Source: Candidatus Delongbacteria bacterium (lineage in GTDB: Bacteria > CAIWAD01). Taken from it: DNA of 64,000 nt. The notes beneath the pieces were generated by a model, which was given only the letters and a program-made list of their open reading frames with translations, did no database searches and had not been told where the DNA came from. Positions 25,201 through 33,701 of this stretch are shown here, piece after piece. The stretch lies in the NCBI GenBank assembly GCA_041675285.1, contig JBAYTZ010000006.1, positions 186,001 through 250,000 of the forward strand. The letters are read 5' to 3'. The position numbers and the translations under genes were made by a program. How positions within the stretch are numbered: position 1 is the first letter of the stretch; each line of letters starts with the position of its first letter.

Positions 25201-26619
25201 CTCCAGCGCCGAGTCCCTCAACTGGTGGAAGGCTTCTGTGGCCTTGGCCACCTCTTCAGCCTTCTTGGCGGCAGCCAGTGCCGCTTTCTCCGCCGCTTTG
25301 GTCGCCGCCCACTTGGCGGCCTCGTCCGCATTCACGGCCTTCAGGAGGGCGTGGATCAGCTCGTCCTTCGACTTCAGGGCCCCGATCTTGTACTTCTTGA
25401 GCCAGACGTCCAGCTCGGCCGGCGTGTGGCCGGCCAGCCAGGCGGGATCCTGACTGGAGGCCTCCGCCAGGAGCGTGATGCGATCGGCTTTCGTGCGGGC
25501 AATGGAAATGCCTTTCCCCTTGGCCACCTCGCGCAATTGCACCACGGTCAACTTGCTGTAGTCGCCACTCTGCAGCGCTTGGTTGACGGCTGGATTCTCC
25601 AGCGTCTGACCCGCCAGCTGGGCTTCCAGGGCCTCCTTGGTCATGAGCTGGGAAATGTCCGCTGGCACGTGCGTGCAGCGGCAAGCAGGGTGCAAGGGCT
25701 GGCTGAGGAGGTCCGCCAGGTTGTATTCCTTGCCATCCAGGGGGCCGCAATCGGGGCACGTGCGCTCGTCGCCGGCGGTCAGCCAGCGCACGCGCGTGAT
25801 CCCCACCTGGGCTTCGATCTTCACCGCGCCCTGGTTGTAGGCGCGCATCACCTCGCTGCGTGCGATGAGCTCGGCGCGCTGCTGCACGCTCCGGAAGACC
25901 GTCTTGCCGGCCTGGCGGAACTCGTCCGGATCCTTGACGATGCCGCCGATGCGCCGGGCAATCTTGGCCGGGCCTTCGCCCTGGGCGATGCCCACCTGCA
26001 CGGCGCTCTTGATCCCCGCCACCAGGTCGTCTGTGAGCTTGCCCAAGAGCTGCAGCTGGTAGTTCGAGAGGAAATCCAGGGCGTCCGTCGGGACGAGGGA
26101 GAAGGCCGCTTCCGCCAGGGCCTCCCGTCCCGCCTGGTCCAGGGCCTGGTAGCCGCCCACCTTCAGGGCGCCCAGTTGGGCGAGCTTGCCCTCGATGCCG
26201 ACCTTGGCCAAGTCCTCGGTCACACCCTGGTAGACCAGCGTCAGGTTCTGCTTCAGCCGCGCGGCCGTCTGGCCCAGGTTCTTCTCCAGCGCCTTCAGCC
26301 TTGCCAGCTGCACGGCCTTGCCGGGCTGGGCGGCAGGGCCGAACTGGGACAGATCGCCCAGGGCCAGCAGCTGCGCCTTCACGTCCTTGGCCGCCCACTC
26401 CAGGGATTTCAGGCTGCCCGCCAGGACCTCATCCGCGTAGGCGCCAGCCTTGGCCAGGCTCTCCGCCGTGGCCTTGGCGATGGCCTCCTGCTGGCTCAGG
26501 GCATGGGCGGACAGCGCCCGGCTGCCGTGCACGAGGAAGAGGGCCTCCACCTCCAGGTAGAGTCCTCCCATCGGCAGCGGCGGATGCAGGCTGCCACACG
26601 TGCACAGAGCGCGCAGCAT
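22237..26619 (-). CDS. MuF/SPP1 gp7-type minor head protein with long kinase-like and ART-like extension
   Basis: This 1460-residue protein is several times the usual MuF length. Residues about 195-318 are the MuF head domain (AELIARSEVMRAYNQG, then WLTAGDERTCPDCGPLDGKE and LHPACRCTH). Residues 616-840 resemble an actin/PI-kinase-HipA type kinase: KWLFKP (K650), E662, NHDGHVGQF (D738, H740; the usual Asn is Gln743) and YGIDKG (D756). Residues 1100-1240 form another domain (GVKAVYKPF, ARAMERLKGLGIEA, EELMYLQK). The C-terminal 150 residues (YFFTRIAKND, NETIFKGPVPVLENL, EVIV) recall the last strand and Glu of ADP-ribosyltransferases. MuF is certain; enzymatic domains are inferred. Confidence 0.8.
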   Translation of the reverse strand: MLRALCTCGSLHPPLPMGGLYLEVEALFLVHGSRALSAHALSQQEAIAKATAESLAKAGAYADEVLAGSLKSLEWAAKDVKAQLLALGDLSQFGPAAQPGKAVQLARLKALEKNLGQTAARLKQNLTLVYQGVTEDLAKVGIEGKLAQLGALKVGGYQALDQAGREALAEAAFSLVPTDALDFLSNYQLQLLGKLTDDLVAGIKSAVQVGIAQGEGPAKIARRIGGIVKDPDEFRQAGKTVFRSVQQRAELIARSEVMRAYNQGAVKIEAQVGITRVRWLTAGDERTCPDCGPLDGKEYNLADLLSQPLHPACRCTHVPADISQLMTKEALEAQLAGQTLENPAVNQALQSGDYSKLTVVQLREVAKGKGISIARTKADRITLLAEASSQDPAWLAGHTPAELDVWLKKYKIGALKSKDELIHALLKAVNADEAAKWAATKAAEKAALAAAKKAEEVAKATEAFHQLRDSALEVANASQADEFMASIKALQTHIDDVMETVGAETAATWSSGVEALKTAFVTSLEQSPLTDLRKVLATLGVKHTSSFSKVQAVDYLLDPAGRPALLEQIATKVQAAKEAAKVKKAQKPVPPTSPISPATSPAVQAKTADEAWAELKATNPFSFHSDASELGGAHTKYFYTDKAGDKWLFKPISEEFRAWGDEVAYLLAREVDPDTIEVRFIQLKDMNGRVRAGSIQKMKTGLKRPSSYEGVDLAALSPDELAQLQREHVVDWMISNHDGHVGQFLRADDGHVYGIDKGQLYKFLGKDKLAIDYYPNKPFNAGEPIYNTLMRSYLDGKLTLDLQATAEWIRRAQAIPDAAYREILMPYASRRFAGQPGALEDFLRTALARKNSLQTDFERFYSEIETARMGKTVTFRFGQVDVATPVEAGEASWARGSRINLEEEVKRIRESGWQGRSLPVDKGAIEDQNVLVRELLTPDGGRRTILQFKLRPEADRQLVSILKPRVSGMVADSLFEDPYWDRILAAVKTTNHHLQDKGFNFETLKAAQGLRPELRKLLETGNRIQQKLAKQYMAVLDEVAESTQRAMADGGALPVGKVTRFTPDAADIKALQKAATPPTDEAFTVRARDRWTEDMTRQKGSQVVIERESVPLSEHDGRLADRLMEFEVDLGQGVKAVYKPFQPGETAYALQGRLTVKVDGAVSETSVARAMERLKGLGIEATPSNAVDEELMYLQKVATVSKVDKSPAFLQAAEDAAKVSPEEALRIWREAWGHQLGVKNVTKLSSYNPSGVHQLSTATGEVGAAGTRIQYRFDLAEKKFQKDMQDYVLTHHISNGKSIEQFFKEVLPGNRAFVPTAERFGTGIPIGGMSPAEDLNTGGASYFFTRIAKNDPKLQNVITLKVDMLRRADAISYSSDYFGRVTGNHAAVHRFSDAKGWKTCARNGSNETIFKGPVPVLENLQEVIVNHQAERQRILSLFREQGIEMLPDGRKIEDVIVARS

Positions 26620-28148
26620 CAGGCGGCCTGGTTCCCTTCAGGGCCCAGCTCGGCCAGACGCTCCTGGACCACCAGGCGGGCCCGGGTCCGGATGATCTGG
26701 TCCACCTGCTGGTAGAGGCCGGCCACGTCTCCCGTCTGGGGCGCAGGCGCGCCCTCCTCGGTGGACGGCTTCGGCGCCGCTTGGTCCGAACCCTTCAGCC
26801 GCTCGGCCAGGTTGAGCAGGTAGAAGACCTGGTCGTTGGTGAGCATCTCCTGCTGGGCCAGGCCTACGATGTCGCCCGGCGAGAGCGGCGCGATCACGCG
26901 CTTGGTCTCCCGCCCGATCTGCGCGTCTTCGATGCTGGGGGAGAGTCCCATCAGCGCCTGCAGGCTGCGCACGCTGATCAGGCCGCGGTCGTAGAGGTCC
27001 ACCAGGACCTTGCGCTGGTCGGCGCCGGCGGAGAGGTCGATTTCATTGAAAGCGATGTGGATGCTCTCACCTTCGGTGCCGCGCATGGCCAGGTAGTCGT
27101 CCAGCACCCAGCGCAGCATTTCGCGCGCCATGTCGCGGATGTCCGAGAGCATGAGCTGGATCTTGGCAAAGCCCAGGCTGGCGGTGGAGAAGTTGGCCCC
27201 GTCCCCGCCCACCAGCGCGCGCGTGAAGCCCATGGCCACGATGATGTCGCCCTTGGTCTCCTTGGCCTTCTCCTCCACCTTCAGCGCCTCGCCCTCGGCG
27301 CCGTAGGTGTCAATGGTCACGTAGAACGGCACCACGGCGCCCTGGCGGGCGCTCATCGAATCGAAGACCTTCTTGATGTCCTTCAGCATCGAGGCCTTGG
27401 GCATCACGACCGTCTTGCCGAACTGCCCGCCCACTTTGATCAGACGGATGGGCATGGCCCAGCGCTTGGCGATGGCACGCTCGGCGCGCCGATAGTCGCG
27501 CAACAGTTCCACCGACTCGAAGGCCGGTAGCACCATGCTGGTGCCGTGCTCGGCGAATCCCGGGGCGTCCCACATCCAGCGCCGGAATTGCGGTAAGGCC
27601 ACGTCCTGGTGGCCGGTCGGATTGCCGGACATGTCCAGCGTGAACGAGCGCACCCGGGTCAGCGTGCCGTCCAGGACCGTGGTCTCGAGCAGCAAGGGGT
27701 TCAGCGCTTTCACCTGGGAAAAGTCCGAGTAGAGGGTCTCCCCGTCCTCGGTCTTGCCTTGCTCCTTGCCCCCGTACTCCTTGAAGCCGGCCGCCTCGCC
27801 CTTCGTCAAGAGCTGCAAGAGCTGGTCCTTCAGCCAGCGTTTGAGCCCCAGTCGCTCTTTCAGGGCATCCACGTCCTTCTGCAGCGCGGGGCTGCTGGCG
27901 ATCAGCGTGAAGTCCTCGCCCAGGGCCAGCGTGCGCCAGGCGTTGATGCAGTTGTTGACGATGGGCTCCTGCTGGTAGTACTCCCAGGCCTTCGCGCCGC
28001 GCTCGCTCCAGAGAGTCGGGATGCCCTCCGTGGCTGTCTCACTGCCGAAGGGATCCAGCGTTGCGGCCTGGCTGCGCAGCTCGCTGCCCACCTCGTAGAC
28101 GCTCTCCGTGGCCAGGACGGCCCGCTGGGTTCCGAAGCCGAACAGCAT
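26619..28148 (-). CDS. Portal protein
   Basis: This 509-residue protein shows portal features: VNNCINAWRTLALGEDFTL near the N-terminus, LKRWLKDQLLQLLTKGEAAG, and in the clip/stem region GFTRALVGGDGANFSTASLG and IQLMLSDIRDMAREMLRW. The C-terminal crown/tail contains SVRSLQALMGLSPSIEDAQI. Its stop overlaps the MuF start by one base. It forms the dodecameric ring for DNA entry and lies between large terminase and MuF as usual. Confidence 0.88.
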   Translation of the reverse strand: MLFGFGTQRAVLATESVYEVGSELRSQAATLDPFGSETATEGIPTLWSERGAKAWEYYQQEPIVNNCINAWRTLALGEDFTLIASSPALQKDVDALKERLGLKRWLKDQLLQLLTKGEAAGFKEYGGKEQGKTEDGETLYSDFSQVKALNPLLLETTVLDGTLTRVRSFTLDMSGNPTGHQDVALPQFRRWMWDAPGFAEHGTSMVLPAFESVELLRDYRRAERAIAKRWAMPIRLIKVGGQFGKTVVMPKASMLKDIKKVFDSMSARQGAVVPFYVTIDTYGAEGEALKVEEKAKETKGDIIVAMGFTRALVGGDGANFSTASLGFAKIQLMLSDIRDMAREMLRWVLDDYLAMRGTEGESIHIAFNEIDLSAGADQRKVLVDLYDRGLISVRSLQALMGLSPSIEDAQIGRETKRVIAPLSPGDIVGLAQQEMLTNDQVFYLLNLAERLKGSDQAAPKPSTEEGAPAPQTGDVAGLYQQVDQIIRTRARLVVQERLAELGPEGNQAA

Positions 28149-28157
28149 GGGATCCTC

Positions 28158-29744
28158 CTAGACGAAGACGTTGTCCGTGACCAGCGGCATGACGAACTCG
28201 GCATCGCTGGTGGATCCGTCGTCCACCAGCTGCTTCAGGAGCTCGCGCTCCTTGCGCAGGACGGCGCAGCGTGTCGAGTCGATGATGTGGTCATTGCCCT
28301 TGGAGTAGATCAGGCGGCCGCCCTGGTTCTGCGAGTAGGTCTGGGTGGTGAACTGGTTGTCCCAGTCCGGATCCACGTCGACTGCGGGAAACAAGAGGGT
28401 CCTGGCCGCCAGCCGTCCGTTGATCAGGCTGGTCATGTACTCCTTGGTGCGCTGCATTTTGGGCCGGCCTTGCGGGTCGTAGCCCGTGGTCAGGCTGCCG
28501 CCGAAGTCGTAGGTCTCGAGGCGATAGGTGAACTGGTGGCCCGTGTAGCGATCCTCGGTGGTGAGGATGTGTTCGACGGCCAGGCCGTTGGAGCCGGCAT
28601 CCAGGCCCAGGCCGGCGAAGTCGAAGTGGTCGTCCAGGATGGCGATGAGCGCCGCCTGGTACGTGTAGGGCAGGCGCTCATTGTGGACGCGCAAAACGGG
28701 CACCAGCCGCCCGCGTTCGTCGTCCAGCCAGACCGTCAGCTCGCTGGGGTCGTTTGTGTAGCCCAGGTCGCCGCCCAGCCAGTAGATGCCGCGGTTCTCT
28801 TCCAGCTGGTCAAGCAGGCCGTACATGCGGTCGATGGCCTCGTCCACGGACAGCATGGATTCGAATTCCTCGCCGTCCAGGCGGATCACCTGGTAGGCCT
28901 TCTCCAGCTTGCGCTGACAGGCCTGGAATTGGCGGATGTTGAAGGCCGCGTAGCTCGGCGCGCCATGCTCGCCGGCGACCTCATGCTGGAAGCCCGCAGA
29001 ATCGCGTCCGCCGTAGAAGCGGGCCTCCTCCTCGATGTATTCGTTTGTGCTCCCCGGGACGATCCAGCTGGGCCATTTGTAGACCTTCCAGCCACTGCCT
29101 TTCTGCGTGATTTTATAGTAGGTCGTGTCCCGCAGTCCGTTGGGGTTGGAGTAGGCGCGCATCCGGCCCCCGCGGTTCATGACGCGGCGCAGGGCGCGCC
29201 AGGCGGGCTCGGGGTACCACGCCGCCTCGTCCACCAGCACGCGGTCGCAATGCAGGCCACGCACGCTCTTGCCCGTGGGGCCAGCCGGCCGGAAGTAGAT
29301 GATCGTCCCGGACTTGAACGTGATCTGGTAATAGGGCTTGCGCGTGATCCGGTGCCGGCCGTTTGGATCGATGGCCACCATCTCCAGCAGGAACTCGCTG
29401 TTCTGCAGATGGGCCTCGACCTCCTCGATGATCTTGTTTACGTGCCCGTCGTTGGGCGTGGTCACGAGCATGCGCCCATTTTGTGCAGTCACGCCGTAGT
29501 GCAGGACCTGCACGACGATATCCACCGTCTTGCCCACCGCGCGGCCGTCCTGGTGGACGATCTGCGGATCCATGTCCCGCAGGTCTTCCTGCTGGTGCGT
29601 CCACAGCGCCATGGGTTGGCCACCGGTCTCCCCGTCCAGCTGGGTCAGGAAGGCCGCGGCGAACGCGACCGGATCCAGCAGGATCTGGGCGAAGGCCATT
29701 TCGTCCGAGGAAAGTTTCTGCTGCTGTGGTCTTCGCAGTGCCAT
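28158..29744 (-). CDS. Terminase large subunit
   Basis: This 528-residue protein starts at MALRRPQQQKLSSDEMAF. The ATPase has a deviant Walker A (DGRAVGKT, residues 66-73) and Walker B LVDEAAW (D172, E173). The nuclease half contains WLGGDLGYTNDP and GLGLDAGSNG, as in TerL RNase H-like domains. It cuts and pumps DNA into the prohead through the portal encoded next. The candidate small subunit is 11.7 kb upstream, separated by the cassette island. Upstream in-frame codons overlap the recombinase promoter region, so the shorter start is preferred. Confidence 0.9.
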   Translation of the reverse strand: MALRRPQQQKLSSDEMAFAQILLDPVAFAAAFLTQLDGETGGQPMALWTHQQEDLRDMDPQIVHQDGRAVGKTVDIVVQVLHYGVTAQNGRMLVTTPNDGHVNKIIEEVEAHLQNSEFLLEMVAIDPNGRHRITRKPYYQITFKSGTIIYFRPAGPTGKSVRGLHCDRVLVDEAAWYPEPAWRALRRVMNRGGRMRAYSNPNGLRDTTYYKITQKGSGWKVYKWPSWIVPGSTNEYIEEEARFYGGRDSAGFQHEVAGEHGAPSYAAFNIRQFQACQRKLEKAYQVIRLDGEEFESMLSVDEAIDRMYGLLDQLEENRGIYWLGGDLGYTNDPSELTVWLDDERGRLVPVLRVHNERLPYTYQAALIAILDDHFDFAGLGLDAGSNGLAVEHILTTEDRYTGHQFTYRLETYDFGGSLTTGYDPQGRPKMQRTKEYMTSLINGRLAARTLLFPAVDVDPDWDNQFTTQTYSQNQGGRLIYSKGNDHIIDSTRCAVLRKERELLKQLVDDGSTSDAEFVMPLVTDNVFV

Positions 29745-29755
29745 CGGCTTGATAC

Positions 29756-29774
29756 TCAAGCTTTTCGAGCTTGA
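29756..29774. promoter_or_regulatory. Inverted repeat TCAAGCT-5-AGCTTGA between terminase and recombinase
   Basis: The 7 bp arms are perfect with a 5-base centre. Another CAAGCTT occurs at about 29804. The site lies in the short gap between the divergent large terminase and recombinase genes. It could be an operator, a recombinase core site, or part of attP. The sequence alone does not decide. Confidence 0.4.
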
Positions 29775-29862
29775 CTTGTCCCAATTGAAGCGGCAAGCTT
29801 TGGTCCAGAGAGCACCGGCTGACCCTAGGCCAGCCGGCACACAACCCATTCTGGAGAGCGTC

Positions 29863-30711
29863 ATGCGATCACATATCCCCTCCTTCGCGGAACACCTGCA
29901 GGCCCGGCACCTGGCACCTGGCACCCTGGCCCCCTACCTGCGCGAGATCGAAGGTCTGGCCAGGCTGATCGAAGACGAAGGGGGAACCTTGGACACGCTC
30001 TCCCTGCAGCAGGTCACACAATACCTCGTCCGAGAGGGCAGAGCAACAGGGACCGCGCGGCGGGCACGCAGCGCCATTCTGCAGTTCCTGACTTGGCGGA
30101 AGCACCCCGTGGCGGCGGACTTTGCCCAGCTGCGCATGCCGCACGCCCATGCTCCCGCCCCGGAGTACCTGGGCGAAGAGGAAGAGCGGGCGCTGCGCCG
30201 GACGTTGAAAGCCCGGACGGATCAACGCCACCATGCCCGTGACCGGGCTCTCTTGAGTCTCATGCTTGACACGGGAATGCGTGTGGGGGAAGTCGTCCAG
30301 CTCCAGGTGGGAAACGTGGATCTGGCGGAGAAGCGCGTGCGATTGGTGGGCAAAGGCGGAAAGCAGCGCTCGCGCTTCCTGCCCAGTGAAACTCGGGAAC
30401 TACTGGCCGGCCTGGTGGTGGGACAGCCCGCAGGCGCGCCGGTCTTCCTTTCCCAGAAAGACCAGCCACTCTGTGATCGCCAGGTACGCCGCATGCTAAG
30501 CCACTGGGCCGCCCTGGCTGGAATCACCCGGCCCGTCTACCCACACATCCTGCGGCACACCTTCGCCACCAGCCTGTTGAAACAGACGGGCAACCTACGC
30601 TTGGTGCAGCTGGCCCTGGACCACGAGAGCCCTAGGACCACGGCGATCTACGCCCACGTGGCCAATGCCGAACTGGAAACCGCCCTCGAACGGCGCACAA
30701 AGGGCAACTGA
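29863..30711 (+). CDS. Tyrosine recombinase, XerC/XerD-like
   Basis: This 282-residue protein starts at MRSHIPSFAEHLQ with GGAGAG upstream. It has an N-terminal SAM-like core-binding domain and a C-terminal catalytic domain with R140 (DTGMRVGEV), K164 (VGKGGKQR), H228 and R231 (HILRHTFAT), H254 (LDHESP) and Y263 (AIYAHV). All six catalytic residues are present. It lacks the roughly 20-residue insertion before the H-x-x-R motif that marks integron integrases (IntI). It is on the opposite strand to its neighbours and could serve phage integration or the adjacent cassette array. Confidence 0.9.
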   Translation: MRSHIPSFAEHLQARHLAPGTLAPYLREIEGLARLIEDEGGTLDTLSLQQVTQYLVREGRATGTARRARSAILQFLTWRKHPVAADFAQLRMPHAHAPAPEYLGEEEERALRRTLKARTDQRHHARDRALLSLMLDTGMRVGEVVQLQVGNVDLAEKRVRLVGKGGKQRSRFLPSETRELLAGLVVGQPAGAPVFLSQKDQPLCDRQVRRMLSHWAALAGITRPVYPHILRHTFATSLLKQTGNLRLVQLALDHESPRTTAIYAHVANAELETALERRTKGN

Positions 30712-31050
30712 CGCAATGAGGACCGGGAGCAACTGGCACCCCGAAATCCAATCCTACAGGAACCCTCACGCCCTTCGTTACGTTCAGCTTTCCACAGTTT
30801 CTTTCACCAGCGGCCACTCCCTTGAATCCAGGTGCGGGGGTGGCCGCCTTTCTCAATGTCCAGCCCGCAAGACGACCTTCGCTTGGCCCAAATTAAAAGG
30901 GCCCGCGCGCCTTGCACTTGGCCCCCTCACTCTGCCATACTTGTGCCGCGTTCTGTGCCTCGATTCTACGGCCGGCCGTCCACTCGAGGGCGGCTGGCCG
31001 CTCCAAATCCCGCCACACTCAGCCAGCTTAGTACTTCGATAAGTGTTTAA
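30712..31050. other. Gene-free stretch after the recombinase
   Basis: No credible gene is visible. The stretch holds the GC-rich inverted-repeat-like segment around 30970-31000 (GGCCGGCCGTCC, GGGCGGCTGGCCGC) and is the outer boundary of the cassette array. A phage attachment site could lie here, next to the recombinase 3' end, but no core could be identified without the host sequence. Confidence 0.4.
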
Positions 31051-31183
31051 TGCAGGATTCGTCCCACACCTGTCTATGAAACCAAGTTGGGATCCGTCTA
31101 ACGCCTTCACAGCAAATAACCGAAAACAACTCGGAAGAAATCTCTGCGCCCCCTTGACACTGGAGACCTCATAAGTGTTAGGA
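31051..31183. repeat. 132 bp repeat, left copy
   Basis: This stretch is nearly the same as 38716-38847 (both begin TGCAGGATTCGTCCC and end with GTGTTAGG). The two copies differ at scattered positions. Each contains an attC-like site in the same orientation. Confidence 0.85.
31096..31183 (-). mobile_element. attC-like cassette recombination site (cassette of the DUF2971 gene)
   Basis: Read on the minus strand, it starts TCCTAAC (R'' type, 31183-31177) 14 bases after the DUF2971 stop and ends GTTAGAC (R' type, 31102-31096). Its 88 bases, terminal RYYYAAC/GTTRRRY-like boxes and position right after a gene fit an attC. The internal stem is weaker than in the 39.6 kb site. Confidence 0.55.
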
Positions 31184-31197
31184 GGCCAACAAAAATA

Positions 31198-32016
31198 CTA
31201 TCCAACCTCACTGAGCATGAAATCGCCAGAGCCGTCTACAGTTATGCGCTTTATTTCTACATTCTTATCAAAGCAACGTATTTTGATTTTAAGCTCAGCA
31301 ATTTTTGTCTCATCAACTAAATAACCAAACACAACAGATTTCAAGTCCCCAGGAGAAAGGCGCCAAAGATAATACCTGTCGCTCTCCACTTTATCTGCGG
31401 ACAATAAATTTCTGACAATTCTATATTCACTTTCTGTTTTCCATTCGAGAGTTTTCCACCAGAATAATTCTCTTGGAAGATCAAGACTCCCAGGATAGAC
31501 ATTGACTGTAGGCCTATTATCATCATACTGAACCGGAAGCACTTCGCCACACATTGGATTATCCTTGATGCTTTTCTTTAGAAATAAAGAATCCTCAGAG
31601 AATTCAATCCTAAATCCCTTATTCTTGCCACCGTAATCGTACCACATTTTCAGATCATTATCTTTTGAAGTTAATGAAAGTATGCCAACGTAACTATTTA
31701 CATTTCTCAAAAATATGTTGCGGAATTTATCCAGTTTCGCGGGAAGATTAATTCTGTAATCTTCCCGCTGTATCTCTAGCGCCCTCACAATTGCTAATTC
31801 AATCTCTTGCGGAGACTGATTAGGATACATTGACCTCAATTGATCTCTATATCTTCCGCAAAGTCGTATTTCTTGCTCTGCAAGAAATCTCTCTGGATCG
31901 GTAATATTCATAATTGGTCGACATTCTCTAGTATCATTTAAATCGTTGGGTTGAGTAAACCTCAACATGAAATTCTCAAAGAAACCATAGAATTCCATGT
32001 ACTTAAAGAGTTTCAT
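31198..32016 (-). CDS. DUF2971-type protein in a cassette
   Basis: This 272-residue protein shows the DUF2971 layout: early FENFMLRFTQPNDLNDTREC, then VGILSLTSKDNDLKMWYDYG, KGFRIEFS, VLPVQYDD and WKTESEYRIVRNL. The family is common in defence islands and integron cassettes; its activity is not established. AGGAGG in front of the ATG is supplied by the preceding attC end (ATTAGGAGG). Codon use is AT-rich, unlike the phage genes, which indicates transfer. Confidence 0.75.
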   Translation of the reverse strand: MKLFKYMEFYGFFENFMLRFTQPNDLNDTRECRPIMNITDPERFLAEQEIRLCGRYRDQLRSMYPNQSPQEIELAIVRALEIQREDYRINLPAKLDKFRNIFLRNVNSYVGILSLTSKDNDLKMWYDYGGKNKGFRIEFSEDSLFLKKSIKDNPMCGEVLPVQYDDNRPTVNVYPGSLDLPRELFWWKTLEWKTESEYRIVRNLLSADKVESDRYYLWRLSPGDLKSVVFGYLVDETKIAELKIKIRCFDKNVEIKRITVDGSGDFMLSEVG

Positions 32017-32022
32017 GAGTCC

Positions 32023-32147
32023 TCCTAATGATGGCTTCTGCCGCGACCCGTCTGGCGCGGCGCTTGCCGTTTCCCACCGACGTTGATCTCAATTCCGAAT
32101 GCGAGCGCCGTGACAGGCGCAAAGTCGGCTGCAAACAAGTGTTAGCT
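32023..32147 (-). mobile_element. attC-like site after the DUF4062 gene
   Basis: On the minus strand it runs from AGCTAAC (32147), 5 bases after the DUF4062 stop, to ATTAGGA (32023). The 125-base length matches long attC sites of chromosomal integrons. Inner arms GCGCCTGTCACGGCGCTCGC and GCAAGCGCCGCGCCAGACGG are partly complementary, giving the imperfect cruciform expected. Terminal boxes are slightly degenerate. Confidence 0.55.
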
Positions 32148-32151
32148 GATA

Positions 32152-33111
32152 CTAAAATGGCAAGTCATCATCCTCAGCAAAGTCCTCTAACAACACAAAC
32201 TCATCCTTCCACTCCGTTGTCTTCACAAACCGCATGTTTCCCAATTCATCAAACAGGCCTGATTGAACCTTTAACACTTTTTTAGTCTTGAACCAATCAC
32301 TTTTATATTCAAGATACAATGCTGGATCCTGTGAATTTCGTTTTATTGGCAGAGTTTTTCTTGCTCCCAATAAAGCGTTCATCTCTCTTATGTTTTCAAA
32401 TAAAACCCTATAAGGTATTTCCATTATCTTTCTGATTGTCGTAATTAGCGGATGGTTACTCAACAATATCTCCTTAATTGTTGCGTCGCCCTCCTTGCGC
32501 TCTCTTGTTAGAAAGTCTACCAACTGATTCAGTATGATGGCTGTTGATTCGATCTTTTCAAGTGCTCTTATTTCTTTTTGGCGCGCATTCTCTTGTAACA
32601 GCATTTGCATTAAACCGGCCCATTGCTCCCTAAGAAATGAAATTATATCGCCAGTTACTTCAAATTGATGTATTGGATTGCGACCAGATAATGCATAGAT
32701 TTCTTCAAGAAACTGAAACACTCTCACATCATTTACTGCAATGGGCTTGAACCCAACGACATCCTTATTTGCAAGATACGTTCTATATTCGGAATAAACC
32801 AATTTTTCAACAAATATGTAGATTTGTTTTCCTAATTTGGCTGCAATCTTTAATTCATTCTGTGATATCGAATAACGTGTATCCTGAGAATCAGTTCCAA
32901 ATTTGCCGCCCACTAGATTTATCAATATATCGCAAGTTGATATCTCTCTATAGCAATCTTCTTCAAGAGTTTCTGAGACACCGTATGGAATCTGACCTCT
33001 CTCAAACAAGACTGGCTCATATCCTTGTTCTTTAATAAATCTCTCTAAGTCTGCCCGTACATTACGCATATCATAATAAGTCGAACTAATGAAGACCCTC
33101 GGCTTTGCCAT
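32152..33111 (-). CDS. DUF4062 (TIR/STING-like sensor family) protein in a cassette
   Basis: This 319-residue protein starts at MAKPRVFISSTYYDMRNVRA with GGAGGAAAC upstream. The motif FISSTYYDMRNVRADLERFI followed by GYEPVLFERG, EEDCYREISTCDILINLVGG and GTDSQDTRYSISQNE is diagnostic of DUF4062, a Rossmann-like domain related to TIR and often found in antiviral STAND-type proteins. Here it is followed by a helical region and no NTPase, so it may need a partner. AT-rich, with an attC-like site directly downstream. Confidence 0.82.
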   Translation of the reverse strand: MAKPRVFISSTYYDMRNVRADLERFIKEQGYEPVLFERGQIPYGVSETLEEDCYREISTCDILINLVGGKFGTDSQDTRYSISQNELKIAAKLGKQIYIFVEKLVYSEYRTYLANKDVVGFKPIAVNDVRVFQFLEEIYALSGRNPIHQFEVTGDIISFLREQWAGLMQMLLQENARQKEIRALEKIESTAIILNQLVDFLTRERKEGDATIKEILLSNHPLITTIRKIMEIPYRVLFENIREMNALLGARKTLPIKRNSQDPALYLEYKSDWFKTKKVLKVQSGLFDELGNMRFVKTTEWKDEFVLLEDFAEDDDLPF

Positions 33112-33701
33112 GTTTCCTCCATTGTCTGCTAATATAGAATTGGACAGTCCGCATATAATCCACCGACTCCATATGCAGACGCTTCGCCAACTGTTTTGCT
33201 TGCTAGAATCCCTGTGTATCTCATTGCCAGCCAATACGATCCCTGTCGACTGGCGCAGCCACGGCTGTCATACGGTCTGCCTAAGACCCCAGACATTATC
33301 CGACGGGTGGCATTACGCAGCATCAGCGACGTACACGGAACACCATGCCACCATTGGCAACGCTTGGCCTATGAAACGGGAACGGCTGGTCGTCGCGCTT
33401 TGCTGTGCAGAGATACTCAGAAGAGTGTAACACGCCAGATGTTCAGAGTCAAACAGTCAATCGAGTCCTGCAAGAAGAAGGCGCTCGACGTGAAGAGACA
33501 CCATCCAACCACCTGCCCCATTCCATGTTGCGTGAGCCCATTGTACACTTCGGCCACACGGAACACTACGGTCAAATCGAATTCTACGGGACACCATGTG
33601 CTCGTTAGCAGCAGGCCCCAGGACATTGCCAATCACTTGCTGTGTTCGTGCAGTCCGGGCTCAGCGGCTTACCGACTTCTCTTGGGCGGCTGGCCGCACA
33701 T
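33112..33701. other. 590 bp without a credible gene inside the cassette array
   Basis: Open frames here are on the plus strand, have no recognisable domain and no ribosome site. The boxes ATCCAAC (33503-33509) and GTTAGCA (33604-33610) enclose 108 bases that could be a decayed attC, which would make this a gene-less or decayed cassette. Stem pairing is poor, so this is tentative. Confidence 0.4.

Noticed and set aside
29863..30711. Calling the recombinase an integron integrase
   Set aside because: The IntI-specific insertion is missing and the cassette polarity does not place attI at its 5' end.
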